Shown: positions 34,401 to 49,400 of the stretch, piece after piece
How positions within the stretch are numbered: the first letter of the stretch is position 1
Layout: the number at the start of each line of letters is the position of its first letter
Notes under the pieces: generated by a model
Seen by the model: only the letters and a program-made list of their open reading frames with translations
What the model was told of the DNA's origin: nothing
Databases searched by the model: none
Translations under genes and position numbers: made by a program
From: Zoroaster sp. YZ-2022
Lineage: Eukaryota; Echinodermata; Asteroidea; Forcipulatida; Zoroasteridae
DNA: 64,000 nucleotides
Direction: 5' to 3'
Assembly (NCBI GenBank): GCA_029582265.1
Contig: CM055837.1
Location: 13,968,777-14,032,776 of the forward strand

Positions 34401-37400
34401 CAGACAGATCACTGATGCGATAGTTAAGATCCCCCATCCAGATCACCACCCTAAAAAAAATGAATAATACGCTTCCAAATTATTGTTTATGCAAAGAGTT
34501 GACAATCTGTAAAACATGATGTAATGGATTAAAAAATTAAACACTTGTATAGACCATGTGATTTGTTTACACTTTGCGTGACCTTTAGAATACCAGGGTG
34601 ATTTTCCCGCCGGGCAAAAGTGTGTGTGTTTGAATGCAGAGTGTATAGATTTTGTACTTCTCCACATAACATCAAGAATGGTTAACTTTTTCAGAGGAAT
34701 AAGATTTGAGATGTAATGTTAGTGCCTTATTAGAAATAAATTCAATTTGATGGTTTCTTGCGCAGTTTGATCTTTGGGGCTCTTTTGTAAACATGTCATG
34801 TCATAGATCACATCGTCTATAGTAATGTCATCTTAAAGACCATACAAAGTGCCTTGATTTATTTACTCAAAAGTGTTCAGTATGTATTTAATTATTTATA
34901 TGCTATTCTAAAAAACATTTAAACAAATCAGAAATTGTGGAAAAAAATCATAATTTGCAGCCAAAATTCCATCAGCTGAAATCCACGACGTCACCATTTA
35001 GTTGTGACCCGTGGCATCAGAAAACATTTGGACTTTTACGGCGGTAGCTGGAAGCAGCTGTCATAACAATGGTCTGGCTGCCGCCGCATTGTCCGTGGCT
35101 TGTACATGTACATACAGGTGTCCGGACCTTCGGCTTCGCCATTTTCGCCTGGATTTCATCCATTTCGGGCTCAAATTGATACGATTCAATGCCCCTTATT
35201 TCGCCAACTTCGGCATTAATATAACCTCCATCAAATGACGATGATGAACAACACAATTGGTCAGTACTACTTTTGCAAATTTCTTCAAAAACACTTTCAG
35301 AAGTCGTAGTTGGTAAACTAATTTTTGCAGCTGTACGCAATGCGATATGCTTTGTCTACAAAACGTACCGCAGTAAACAGTTGTAGCATTCGCCCTGCCG
35401 TAAATGTACGTCATCAAAATAGGCTCAGTGAAAGTGTCCCTGACGGCATTTGTTTCATTCCCTGCCGTTTGCGGTAGTGGTGAAGTACATTTTCATAGGT
35501 TTTTTGAAGGGTTAAAGAAAAATAATTAAAGTCTTATTTTTGGTTATTCCTACTTACTTTTTAAAATAGGGTTGAAAATATTTACCATTTTGTATGGTCT
35601 TTAAACGAATTGAAGATATATCGCAATGAATTTACTATGTACAAGATCACAAAATGGCAAAAGCAACAACAAAAGAGAAAATGGAATATAGGTTGATTTT
35701 ATTTTCTCCTAATATAATTTACTTCACCATTTGCAATTAATTGACTTTATTTTTATGCACACTTGACAATGACTTACTCATGGTCACGAATAATGGATAA
35801 TGATTGCCGTAGTGTCTCAAACTTCATTCTGAGGCAGATGTCATTATAATCCTGAGAAGTAAATAAACAACAAACTGTTTACACAACAATAACATTCAAT
35901 GTTGGAGAATGTATAATAAAAGAATCATTTGTTATATGACGCTTTGCATAGTGGAGTATTCATATCATTTCAGTTTGTGGTAATACCATGTGTTTATCTC
36001 AACTATGGTAAGTGAAGTACAGTGTTCTGAAAACTTGGCAACTTGTATCTCAACTGTCGCTCTTTAGGGAGATTCTGGTTGAGGGAGAACCATGAGGTCT
36101 TCTCAGTGGCTTCTCTAGGTTTCGATTTCCACTTCTGAGAATGCATGTTACAAAATTAAATCTTTAACTGATTACAAACTTAAATCTTTACCTGATTACA
36201 AACTTGAATCTTTACCTGATTACAAACTTGAATCTTTACCTGATTACAAACTCAAATATTTACCTGATTACAAACTTGAATCTTTACCTGATTACAAACT
36301 TAAATCTTTACCTGATTACAAACTTGAATCTTTACCTGATTACAAACTCGAATATTTACCTGATTACAAACTTGAATCTTTACCTGATTACAAACTTGAA
36401 TATTTACCTGATTACAAACATGAATCTTTACCTGATTATAAACTTGAATCTTTACCCGATTACAAACTCGAATATTTACCTGATTACAAACTCGAATATT
36501 TACCTGATTACAAACTCGAATCTTTACCTGATTACAAACTTAAATCTTTACCTGATTACAAACTTAAATCTTTACCTATTAAGACTGAATGTAACAAACA
36601 TGAAACTACTGAGAATGCATGTTATCCACTGATATCCTTACCTGATTACAAACTTGAATCTATACCTGATTACAAACTTAAATCTTTACCTATTAAGACT
36701 GAATGTAACAAACATGAAACTACTGAGAATGCATGTTATCCACTGATATCCTTACCTGATTACAAACTTAAATCTTTACCTATTAAGACTGAATGTAACA
36801 AACATGAAACTACTGAGAATGCATGTTATCCACTGATAATCCTTACCTGATTACAAACTTAAATCTTTACCTGATTACAAACTTAAATCTTTACCTATTA
36901 AGACTGAATGTAACAAACATGAAACTACTGAGAATGCATGTTATCCACTGATAATCCTTACCTGATTACAAACTTAAATCTTTACCTATTAAGACTGAAT
37001 GTAACAAACATGAAACTACTGAGAATGCATGTTATCCACTGATATCCTTACCTGATTACAAACTTAAATCTTTACCTATTAAGACTGAATGTAACAAACA
37101 TGAAACTACTGAGAATGCATGTTATCCACTGATATCCTTACCTGATTACAAACTTAAATCTTTACCTATTAAGACTGAATGTAACAAACATGAAACTACT
37201 GAGAATGCATGTTATCCACTGATAATCCTTACCTGATTACAAACTTAAATCTTTACCTGATTACAAACTTAAATCTTTACCTATTAAGACTGAATGTAAC
37301 AAACATGAAACTACTGAGAATGCATGTTATCCACTGATATCCTTACCTGATTACAAACTTAAATCTTTACCTATTAAGACTGAATGTAACAAACATGAAA

Positions 37401-40400
37401 CTACTGAGAATGCATGTTATCCACTGATATCCTTACCTGATTACAAACTTAAAGGCACCTGGCACTGGTATTTTGTCCAAATGTAGCTTTTGTGATAAAT
37501 ATATACATTTTTATGAGTGGAATGTGAATAAACAAGTAACTAAGGTTACAGAAATAGTGGTTTTATTGTATTTACGACTTTAGAATAGGCCCCCCCTTTA
37601 CATTGACACATGGTGGCGCTGTTCGTGACGTCATTCGAGGCAGGGATATTTGAAGAGAAAATGTGTAGTCTGACACATTGGTCATTGCACTATAGTCTAT
37701 ACACAACTGTCAAGTCTGTCATGAACTGCCAGCACACATACTTACAAAATGTATGCCTAACCTGTAACCTAGTTTCAGATGAAACGACAACGTAAAACAA
37801 GGCCCAATGGGAAGCATGCAAGTTTTCACGATATAGGTGCAGCAATGCCGCTAGTGCTACAAAACGGTACCTACTGACTATAACGTTACATGTACATGTA
37901 TAAAGAGAACACAACATGCACATGGATTTTTTCACGTTTGGCAAATGCTCCTGTAGGTTTGTCACGTCTTCGGGTTGCTTCTAGATTTCCCACTAACTGG
38001 GAATATGGTTGGGATGGCGTCATGTTTCAGAATTACTTTTTGTCATGTCAAATGTGTGGTACATCCCGGATTCGAAACACGACGGCTCAAGTGGTCACTG
38101 CATAGCGCTGAAAACGACTCGGAACGGACCACTTTGCCCTCGTTATCCTGACTTCGCTGCCCATAACCGCCTATATTTGGGATCAGCTGGAAACAGATGC
38201 AGGCTGACCCCATCTTTAGTTGTTTTGTTGCATCCAGCAGCAATACACCTGGTCGGCATTGCTGGGAAAATGCCGGAAAAATGCCTTTTTTATAACAAAC
38301 CAAACCACACGTGTGTAAACACAGGCAATTCTCGAGGGCGTCGAGGGGGGTCGATGTTCCATCAGCGGCGAATCCTTCCTCGAATGACGTCACAAAGGGA
38401 TGGGCGGAGTCACCCTCCAAACAACTTCATATTGTTTTAAACATATAAATCCTGACAAATAATCACTCAAACTACTGAGAATGCATGTTATCCACTGATA
38501 TCCTTACCTGATTACAAACTTAAATCTTTACCTGATTACAAACTTAAATCTTTACCTATTAAGACTGAATGTAACAAACATGAAACTACTGAGAATGCAT
38601 GTTATCCACTGATATCCTTACCTAATTACAAACTTAAATCTTTACCTATTAAGACTGAATGTAACAAACATGAAACTACTGAGAATGCATGTTATCCACT
38701 GATATCCTTACCTGATTCCTTCTCTCATATTCTTCCATATGAGCTGCCAGGTGAGAGTTGACAAAACAGAATGATGTATTATGAAACTCAAACCTGACTG
38801 CTACACCTCCTTTATTACCCTAAACATAAACAGGTTAAATATCAGCATGGCTTGATTCAACTATTCTTACATACACCCATCACAAGTTCCCACTAATATT
38901 TTTTAGAATATCTCAATAAGTATTGCATGAATTTTAAAAATTCAAAAATCAAATGACAGAATGACATGTTCTACACAGCTCGTAATGAAATAGTTGAAAT
39001 TCAATCATGCATGCACAATTGACAGTGATTTGAATAAAAATTCAGCTGAAAAAAAAATTGCAGTACAAAGCATTGCTTCAATGGCATGTTACACATGTAG
39101 TTTTTTGTAAGAACTCAGTTATGGAGAAAAATGGAGGACCAATTCCATATTAAACTCTTGCTCTACCCTTCTAAAACAATGGACATGCATGTTGCTCTTT
39201 GAATATTCTTTTCTTATTATGAAACAGCCATCAATACCATTGTTATTGATGTTTTTTCAGCTGAATTTTCATTCAAATCACTGTCAATTGTGCATGCATG
39301 ATTGAATTTCAACCATTTCATTACGAGCTGTGTAGAACATGTCCTTCTGTCATTTGCTTTTTGAATTTTTAAAATTCATGCAATACTTGTTGATATATTT
39401 TAAAAAATATTAGGGGGAACTTAGAAGTTGTGATGGGTGTATATGATCTATGAGGGATTGTGGAGATTCAGTACAATGGTCACACCCATTTGGAATGGTC
39501 GGAAGGAAACATAAATGGTCATGATTGATGGAATGTGATAACAATTTGGTATACATGATTTCAAATAGTTATTATGTATGAATGATGTAGTTATTAACGA
39601 AAGAAAGAATGTTGAATAACACTTCATCTACATGGATGCGTTGACCTTGATTACTAATTGTTATTATTATTAATAAATTGTAAGTTATAATAATATCTAT
39701 GTAATGTAACACTTTTTCTAGTATACATATTTGTCTTATATATTAGGTGCCTGGTCTCCTATAAGCCTCTGCTTTCTAACAGGCACCTCCATATATCACT
39801 CTGTCTTTTATTCATCTGTAAATGTTTTTGTAGTGTTTAATTAATAATATGGAAATAAATAAATAAACAGGTACATGTATGCATAAATATGTCCTCTCTT
39901 ATTTCTTATTAGCTCATCAATTGCCATTTGTTATTTGATCATAATCATGGAGTGTCGTGGCCGAGCGGTCTAGCGCACCGAACTCAAGTTCTGGTGTTGC
40001 CAGCAGCAGGGTGTGGGTTCGAGCCCCGGTCGTGACACTTGTATCCTTGAGCAAGGTACTTAACCATAATTGCTTCGTCCTTCGGATGGGACGTAAAGCC
40101 GTAGGTCCCGTGTGTTGTATAATGCACGAAAGTGGATTGTCGTGGCCGAGCGGTCTAGCGCACTGAACTCAAGTTCTGGTGTTGCCAGCAGCAGAGTGTG
40201 GGTTCGAGCCCCAGCCGTGACACCTGTGTCCTTGAGCAAGACACTTAACCATAATTGCTTCTCTCCACCCAGGGGTTAAATGGGTACCTGTGAAGGCAGA
40301 GATGGTTTGCTCTCTATGCGCTAGAAATGGCAGCAATTGAGCTGTATACTCCCCAGGGAGCTGAGATGGTTTCAGGAATGATTTATGAGCCTTATGAGCC

Positions 40401-43400
40401 TTATGAGCAGGGATAATAATATAATGCGCCTTGAGCGCCACTTAGTTGGTGGATACGTGCGCTATATAAATCTATACATTATTATTATTATTATTATAAA
40501 TTTCAATATGTCTATATCTTCCATTTTAGATTTAAACTATCCACTCACCATTTTACCCATGATTCCAGTGCCAACAGTCTCAGCAATGACATCATGTATG
40601 AAAGGGGCGTGTCTCTCCTTGGCAAAGACGAGAATCATCATCCCAACCAACCGAATCACCTTCACCTGAAATCAGAATGTGTATTTGGTATAGCAGTTAA
40701 TTCTATATTAGGGGAAAAAGGAAATAAGTCTATAATATTAATCATGTCTGGTACTCTTGCTCAAATTGACATATTTAATTTAATTTCTCACACTTGAAAC
40801 AATGTTGCTACATATACATGTATATCATGTGATTCAGTGCAATCTCTTATATAATGACCTTAGAGAAATCCAGAACCTGTACACAGCTACAATGAATGGT
40901 ACAAAGGTAACAGACTTTGTGCTGAGCTGCCAAAAAAAATCTACAATTCTTGCATGCAGAATTTCGATGGGAAAATAAAGAAACACATAAACTCTTGATT
41001 ACAGAAGGATCAAGGCTGTTGTTTGAGTTTGAATGTACGAGGTCACAATGCACAACTGTATCCACGACTCAGTTATTGATCTCCCTGTACCGTGTACATG
41101 CTGTGTAGACCCTATCCAGGAATGGTGCACCGTGTGTGCTGAATTTCTGGGGCCAGAAATCGGTACGGGATGGGAGTACCGTGGTAAGTGCGCACTATGA
41201 TAACAGCCTTGGTCAAGGCTATGTTGTACACTATGTAAGATTATGTGACAAATCTGTATCCATACAGACATTTGTATCCATACAGACAAATAGGGCTGTG
41301 CATTTTCGGATATTTTTGGAACCGGATACCCGAAATCAGGAAACTTCGGATACCCGGATACCCGTTTTCATTTTTGTTGAAAACATGCCTCCGGTGGTGC
41401 ACAAATACATGTACTGTAAATGGTAACAAATTGAGTTTTATAATACAGAGGATACCATACTTAAATCGATCTTTTCTTTATTGGAGTGCAATCTCGTGAA
41501 TTTAAAGATAATTGTCTGTAAAAGTGTAAAATAGTCACAGATTTTTGTTTGCACCGCTCAAATGTTAAGTCCGAATTTTAAAAAGTCGTTTACGGGTAAT
41601 TGGAACCGAAAAATGGAACCGGGTAATGACCGTTTCGGTCGGGTATCCGGACACCCGGCACAGCCCTACAGACAAATAGACATTTTAAATAAAATTAGAG
41701 TTACCTTCATGTAAGCACCAACTTGCTGTAATGCTTTCTCAATGGCTTTGTTCCATTCTTCCTCTCTAGCCGAGTCATTGAATAGAAATGCTTCTTTGCT
41801 TAAATCTAACTCCTGAAAACCTATAGCATATATGTCAGCTTTTCTTTCATCCACATTCAGCCATGGTCCCAAGTGTTCTGATGCTGTTTGCCCATTGACA
41901 TTCCATGTGCCTACAAAGAACCGGAAGTCATGCGGGAAGGTGTAATCTTGTTCTCGTCTTTTAAGGATTTCTGGTCTGATCCCAGCTGGCCTGAAGACAG
42001 GCTTGATAGTTGCATAACCTCCAAAGTCAACTTCATCCTCTGGAGTGCTGTCATAATTCATAAAGAAAATCATTTGATTTACATGTACATGAGTGTAGCT
42101 ACAATTCGGTCAAATAAATAAGAAATCAGGGGTGTGGATTTGACAAATGTAAAAAATCCTGAAAAATGGGTAGCGGGCCTGGGTCTCCCTTTGGTCTAGA
42201 GGTCAAAGCCCCCTGAACCTCCTGTGGGTAGCGGGCCTGGGTCTCCCTTTGGTCTGGAGGTCAAAGCCTCCTGGATGTTTAATTTTTGAGGATTTACAGA
42301 CTCTCCACATCCCAACAAACAAGAAACTAGAGGTTTGAACACACTGCAGGCTACTTCTTTCTTTCTTTCCTTGGTGGTTACTTCTCTTCTTTTAATAAAA
42401 ATTTGAGGCAAAGGGAGATTTGCAAAAGTCCTGAAATCAGGAAAATTCCTGAGAAATCATACTGAAGAAATACAGTATACCCATAGATATTCTAAATATC
42501 AGTTTACTAATAATAATACATAAATTCACCTCAAAACATCCAAATTCCACAAAGAATACAAGAGCACTCTGTTAAGCAACAATAGTATTCCTCTTTGTCA
42601 AATCTTTCTTATATGACTGTTCAATTAACTAGCAAGAACAATATCATAGTTTAAAATTTATCTAAGACTGAAGTGTTGATATGTGTTGTTTATAAACCAG
42701 AGAGGGGAGGTGAGCCTTACATGGATATTATCTGCAATTCTATCAATGCAATTGATAGAATGTCCTTGTGGGAGATTTTAATTCCACAGATAATAATAGG
42801 AAGGCTGGACAAGCATATTTTTCATTGACTAAGAAATTTACTACCAACCTCTAGTAGTGGAGACACAAGTCGATATTTAGAACAAAATCAAGAGATACTC
42901 ACAGAGTTGAAGATCTAGTTGATTGGTCCAGCAGCATATCAAATGATCCAGTAGAACTAGAGGTGGGAATAGAAGCAGTAGAGGCATTCTCATACAGAGT
43001 TCCCGTTGGTCGTAATGTTGACGTCTTGACAATGTCTGTAAAGTCATCCTCAAATCCCAGAGAGGAACTCAGAGTTTTCGATTCAGAGCCTGCAATGGAA
43101 GGAACAGGTTATCAATAAGGAAACCATCATTGTAATGCTGGCTTAATCTGTATGGAGGGTCACAATGGGTTACAAATGGTGTGATTATTACACATCAATG
43201 GCTATAATGATTCATCTATTCAATACAATACACAAGTTACATCACAAGTCCATTACCTACATGAAGTGTGCCAGCCTGCTGTAATCCATACTACGGCATT
43301 GTACTCCAAATACACACACCCACAGCGAGCATGGTTACAAGTTTTGCTTCCCTGTCCAGCCTGCCATAAGGCATCATGGGATTAGGCGCTTGAAGCGCAA

Positions 43401-46400
43401 AGTTAGTTTCTAGAACTAGACGCAATCTTAAACTAGACGTGGGGGAACCATCAGCTGTGGGGAGAATGTGATAAACACTAAGGTGCACGCATGACATACA
43501 GTTCTCTCACATGCAGGTTAAGTCTCCCAGACCACTAAGGTGCACGCATGAGATACAGTTCTCTCACACGCATGAGATACAGTTCTCTCACACGCATGAG
43601 ATACAGTTCTCTCACACACATGAGATACAGTTCTCTCACACGCATGAGATACAGTTCTCTCACACGCATGAGATACAGTTCTCTCACACGCATGAGATAC
43701 AGTTCTCTCACACGCATGAGATACAGTTCTCTCACACGCATGAGATACAGTTCTCTCACACGCATGAGATACAGTTCTCTCACACGCATGAGATACAGTT
43801 CTCTCACACGCATGAGATACAGTTCTCTCACACGCAGGTTAAGTCTCCCAGACTCCACTGCATCTTTTTGAGACCTTGCGCATCAGTCTGTGGAACAATA
43901 TGTTATAAATGGCCTAAATCCATTGTTCTTGGAGTAATATGCAGTGGACTAGCTAGGTAATTAGTACATGTGGCACACTCCATGTAGGTAATAGACTTGG
44001 TTACATGTAATCCAGATATCCAAACATACAACAAAAGAAATGAGATACACTGTACTTTGCCAACTTGAGTTACGGAAATATAAATAATGAATGAACTCAC
44101 TTGAACTTGATGCGGACGATATTCTGTTGATGTTGGCACTTTGGTTCCATGGGTTGGCTGATGAAAGAAAATTAGTTCAAATCAATGTCTACAATTTCTT
44201 ATTCAGTACAAAACCCCTCTCTTTATTCTATCATACATTTAGCATGTTTAGTACATAATGTAGAATATGTACATGTGTGTAGTACATAATCATAAAAGAA
44301 ACATCAACCATTCTACACATCCTACCCAATTCTTGAATATATATTATAGACTTACATGTAAATTATTATTTCCAAAACCACAAACCTACATACATGTATA
44401 CTACTGCACATTAACACATTCAAACTGCTCAATTTGTCATAAATTGTTCCAATAATGCATTACGTAGTATATACCATATGTGTATTGCATCAAGTTTAAT
44501 CTGTCTTACTTTTTACTCCCTTACCTTTGCGTATTGCACCATGTCTATGGAGTCTCTGAAAATCCATTTCCACACACATTATTTTGTATTCAAATTTTGA
44601 ATTCTTAATACAAATATAACTAGCCAAATTATTCACTATTTTAAATTCACATTTAAAATGAACCAGAATTTACTTGTTTATTAACCCTAACTCCCTAAGC
44701 ATTGTTAGTGAACAATAAAAATCCTTCAAAATCCTCCAACTGCCTTTGTTGTCTAGGGAGTTAAGGTTAAGTTTAAATGAATCAGAAAGGAAGTTTACAC
44801 ATGAACGACATACTTTGATATTTGGTCAAAATAGGCACCCAGGTACAGTACATGTATTACTTGCATGTGGGATAAATCTGAGTGATACATGGAAACAGAA
44901 AACTAAGTCACATTATTCCTAGATTCACTGAATAACTACAGTGTTCAAGGACGAGTGCCTTTTTAAAATTTGGTATTAAATTTAAATAACAATATCATTT
45001 GATAGAGCAACACTTACAGGCTGTATTACTGAAATGTTCAAACAATCTATACACAGTATCAGTACTAGTAGGCATGTACATGTATGTAGAGTACAGGACA
45101 TAATATGTACTAAATATGTGTATTTGATCAAAAGAGGACTTGCAACATATTACTATGGCTAATGCACTGTGGCTAACGCACTGTGGCTAATGCACTGTAT
45201 ACAGTGCACTAGTAACATCAAATCAACAATGAAATGTTAAATGTTTATCATATTTTGTTATAGCTATTTTACCAGCAATTTATTTTTTAATTGCATGGAG
45301 GAAGGGTTAAACAGAGTACATTGTAAAATTACACAACACACTGTCAGAAATGTTTTTTTTTTTCAGTCTTGTTATTACTTTATATGTACATGTATGTATT
45401 TTTATCTCTGCACTTAATTTCTGTTGTTAAATTATGTAATTTGTATTTTTCTCTTTTCTATTAGAGAAATGGCAATTTTCAGATGAAATTTATAAAAAGA
45501 TTTTCATGGCTAGGCATACATTGAATTTTTTTGATAATCGATTATCGACGGCCATGATATCGGCGATATACGATATTATCATCTCAATACGCGGATTTAT
45601 TAAATACATGAAAAATGTATGTATAGTAACGACATTGGACACCGAAATATGAACTACTTTTAAATGCAAGTTCAACAGGGAAGTTGCGTAGGTAATCAAC
45701 AGTTCTTAGATTTTTGCCGCTCGGTGAGACAAACATTTCCTAAAAAAGAACTCACCATGACGTCCATAAACAAACCTTATAAATGCCTTCTTTTGTTAAG
45801 AAATATGATGTTAAAATTTACTTGTTGGTGCTTGTGTCTGCAATTCTCGGTCAACATTTGATTAACCCTCTCATAATGTTTGTTTCCCCATTTCAAAATA
45901 ATGGCCTTTTCTTAATGGTACGGTCCTGGGAACCTGACCGGTGTCGTTTTTTTGTTGTTTTTTGTTTAGCTCTTCACGGTACCGTAACTTCATTGATATT
46001 ACCGTATAATGACATGAAAGTTGGAGACGATTTATCACTCCGACGATGTTTTAGCTGAAAAGAATGATATAAATTTGATATCAGTTATATTTTTTGAATA
46101 TTGGTGATAGTTTTTGAATATCGCGGATATTTTTTGAATATCGTCAATATGGCAATATTTCGATATCTTCAAAACCATAACCGATTTAGCCGACAATGTT
46201 TTGAACATCATATCGTTACGATATTATCATGGTATAGTCCACCCCTATTGTGTAGTGTCATATCAATGTATGTACACTTGTGTACGTACCTTTCATGTAA
46301 TTATTGAACTTTTAGAAATACTGAGAATCCTTCACAATTTTCTCAGGCCTGGAATTTCATCCTGTTAGGGGTAAATCCACTCTTCCTGAATAAAGGGCAT

Positions 46401-49400
46401 GTCCATTACAATATCAGATAGTGGCCTCTATGAAATGTCATGTGTGTTTCCTTGTCACACCATTACAATATCAGATAGCGGCCTCTATGAAATGTCATGT
46501 GTGTTTCCTTGTCACACCATTACAATATCAGATAGTGGCCTCTATGAAATGTCATGCGTGTTTCCTTGTCACACCATTACAATATCAGATAGTGGCCTCT
46601 ATGAAATGTCATGTGTGTTTCCTTGTCACACCATTACAATATCAGATAGTGGCCTCTATGAAATGTCATGCGTGTTTCCTTGTCACACCATTACAATATC
46701 AGATAGTGGCCTCTATGAAATGTCATGCGTGTTTCCTTGTCACACCATTACAATATCAGATAGTGGCCTCTATGAAATGTCATGCGTGTTTCCTTGTCAC
46801 ACCATTACAATATCAGATAGTGGCCTCTATGAAATGTCATGCGTGTTTCCTTGTCACACCATTACAATATCAGATAGTGGCCTCTATGAAATGTCATGCG
46901 TGTTTCCTTGTCACACCATTACAATATCAGATAGTGGCCTCTATGAAATGTCATGCGTGTTTCCTTGTCACACCATTACAATATCAGATAGTGGCCTCTA
47001 TGAAATGTCATGCGTGTTTCCTTGTCACACCATTACAATATCAGATAGTGGCCTCTATGAAATGTCATGCGTGTTTCCTTGTCACACCATTACAATATCA
47101 GATAGTGGCCTCTATGAAATGTCATGCGTGTTTCCTTGTCACACCATTACAATATCAGATAGCGGCCTCTATGAAATGTCATGCGTGTTTCCTTGTCACA
47201 CCATTACAATATCAGATAGCGGCCTCTATGAAATGTCATGCGTGTTTCCTTGTCACACCATTACAATATCAGATAGCGGCCTCTATGAAATGTCATGCGT
47301 GTTTCCTTGTCACACTTTTGTTACATCTTGTACTGGGTTGGGACGTTTACATATTTACATGTGTACATGAAAATAAATTCATTAAATGTTTTCAAATTCA
47401 CAAAACGTGTAAACAAATCATGCATTAAAAAAATGGAACCTTCCATTTCCACGATATTTGGCCAGTCTTTTTTTATTTCACAAAGTATGACCAGTGAGCC
47501 TGCTATTATCATGAATCCCAGGAAGTTTAACAGATTATTAGTAATTAATACAACCAGAAATTTCAGAGAACGTTTTGTGCCAGGCTTGGATTTATTTAAT
47601 CTGTACTATTTTTTCGAAATCCGTATTGCCGTACGTTAGACTACATACGGACAATCCTCTGCATCATGATATTTATTGGTGATGTACATGTATTCGTTTA
47701 CTCATGTACAGTCTGTGTCAAAATGTGTACACGTTTTGTAAATTAAATAATAATAATAATAATAATAATAATGTATAGATTTATATAGCGCACGTATCCA
47801 CCAACTAAGTGGCGCTCAAGGCGCATTATATTATTATCCCTGCTCATAAGGCTCATAAGGCTCATAAATCATTCCTGAAACCATCTCAGCTCCCTGGGGA
47901 GTATACAGCTCAATTGCTGCCATTTCTAGCGCATAGAGAGCAAACCATCTCTGCCTTCACAGGTACCCATTTAACCCCTGGGTGGAGAGAAGCAATTATG
48001 GTTAAGTGTCTTGCTCAAGGACACAGGTGTCACGGCCGGGGCTCGAACCCACACTCTGCTGCTGGCAACACCAGAACTTGAGTTCAGTGCGCTAGACCAC
48101 TCGGCCACGACAATCCACTTTTTCGTGCATTATACAACACACGGGACCCACGGACTTTACGTCCCATCCGAAGGACGAAGCAATTATGGTTAAGTACCTT
48201 GCTCAAGGATACAAGTGTCACGACCGGGGCTCGAACCCACACCCTGCTGCTGGCAACACCAGAACTTGAGTTCGGTGCGCTAGACCGCTCGGCCACGACA
48301 CTCCATGTAAAATGCCAAGCCTATTGTGGAGTCATATTTCTTTTTACATGTTACACTTCTAAGTAACAATTTTGAGCTCATGTTATACATCTACATGTAG
48401 GTATTAGACAAGAGAAATTATACATGTGTACATTCCATCTGTTTTATGCCTTCCATTCCTATGTTACTTATTTATGCATTTGACTACATATGTAAGTACA
48501 TTGTATCATTTCTGTAATTGAAGTCAAGGCCCGCCTACACAGTCTGACATTAATGCATTAACCCTAACCACCCCACATCACACAAAATCCTCTATGAGGT
48601 ATTGGAGCATTTTGTGTGATTGAGGAAGGATGCTATATATTTTCTGTGTTATTTTGGGTGATTGTGGAAGGATGCTATATCTGTTCTGTGTTATTTTGTG
48701 TGATTGAGGAAGGATGCTAGATATATGTGCTGGGTGATTTTGGGTGATTGAGGAAGGTGCTACATGTACATGTGTGCTGTGTGATTTTGTGGAGGATTGA
48801 GATACATGTAGGATGGCCATGTGCTGTGTGATTTTGTGGAGGATTGAGGTAGGATGGCTATGTTGTGGTTGAATAGCTCCATGCTGTAATGCATCGGAAA
48901 GGTAAGATATTCCATGGAATTATACATGTACATGAAGCTCCATGGATTATTATTCATACTGTGTTGGTTCCTAAAAAGGCAAAAAAAAAGCAACAAAAAA
49001 AACCAAAAAGGTAATGATGACAACATAATGATATCTGACATGCAGTATGGTACATGTACCAACAAATGACATGACTTTTACTGCAAAAACACCAGTGTCA
49101 ATATCAGTTGACTGAGCCAACAACAAAAAAACACCAAAAAAACATGTATTTTTGTTCATAATAAAGGGATAAAGGCAAAGGGTACATGTATGTGTGATTT
49201 TGTGTGATTGAGGCAGTGGGCACCCTACACACGAAATACAGCATAATATATTGGGTGATTTTGGAGTATTCAGGAACCTTCCAAATTTTATGAAGACATT
49301 TTGTAGCATTTTGTGTGATTGAGGATGCATCCTACCTAAAAGGGCCGGGGGTTAGGGTTAAGGATAGTCTGTACAGGAACCATTCAAGGCTACCATGGAT

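Noticed and set aside
38009..38440. 143-codon plus-strand and 125-codon minus-strand ORFs
   Set aside because: They overlap on opposite strands within an inserted element and show no recognisable domain.
46399..47428. Plus-strand ORFs of 323 and 335 codons
   Set aside because: They are produced by a 57-bp tandem repeat with no stop; two frames are open at once and the array is antisense in an intron.
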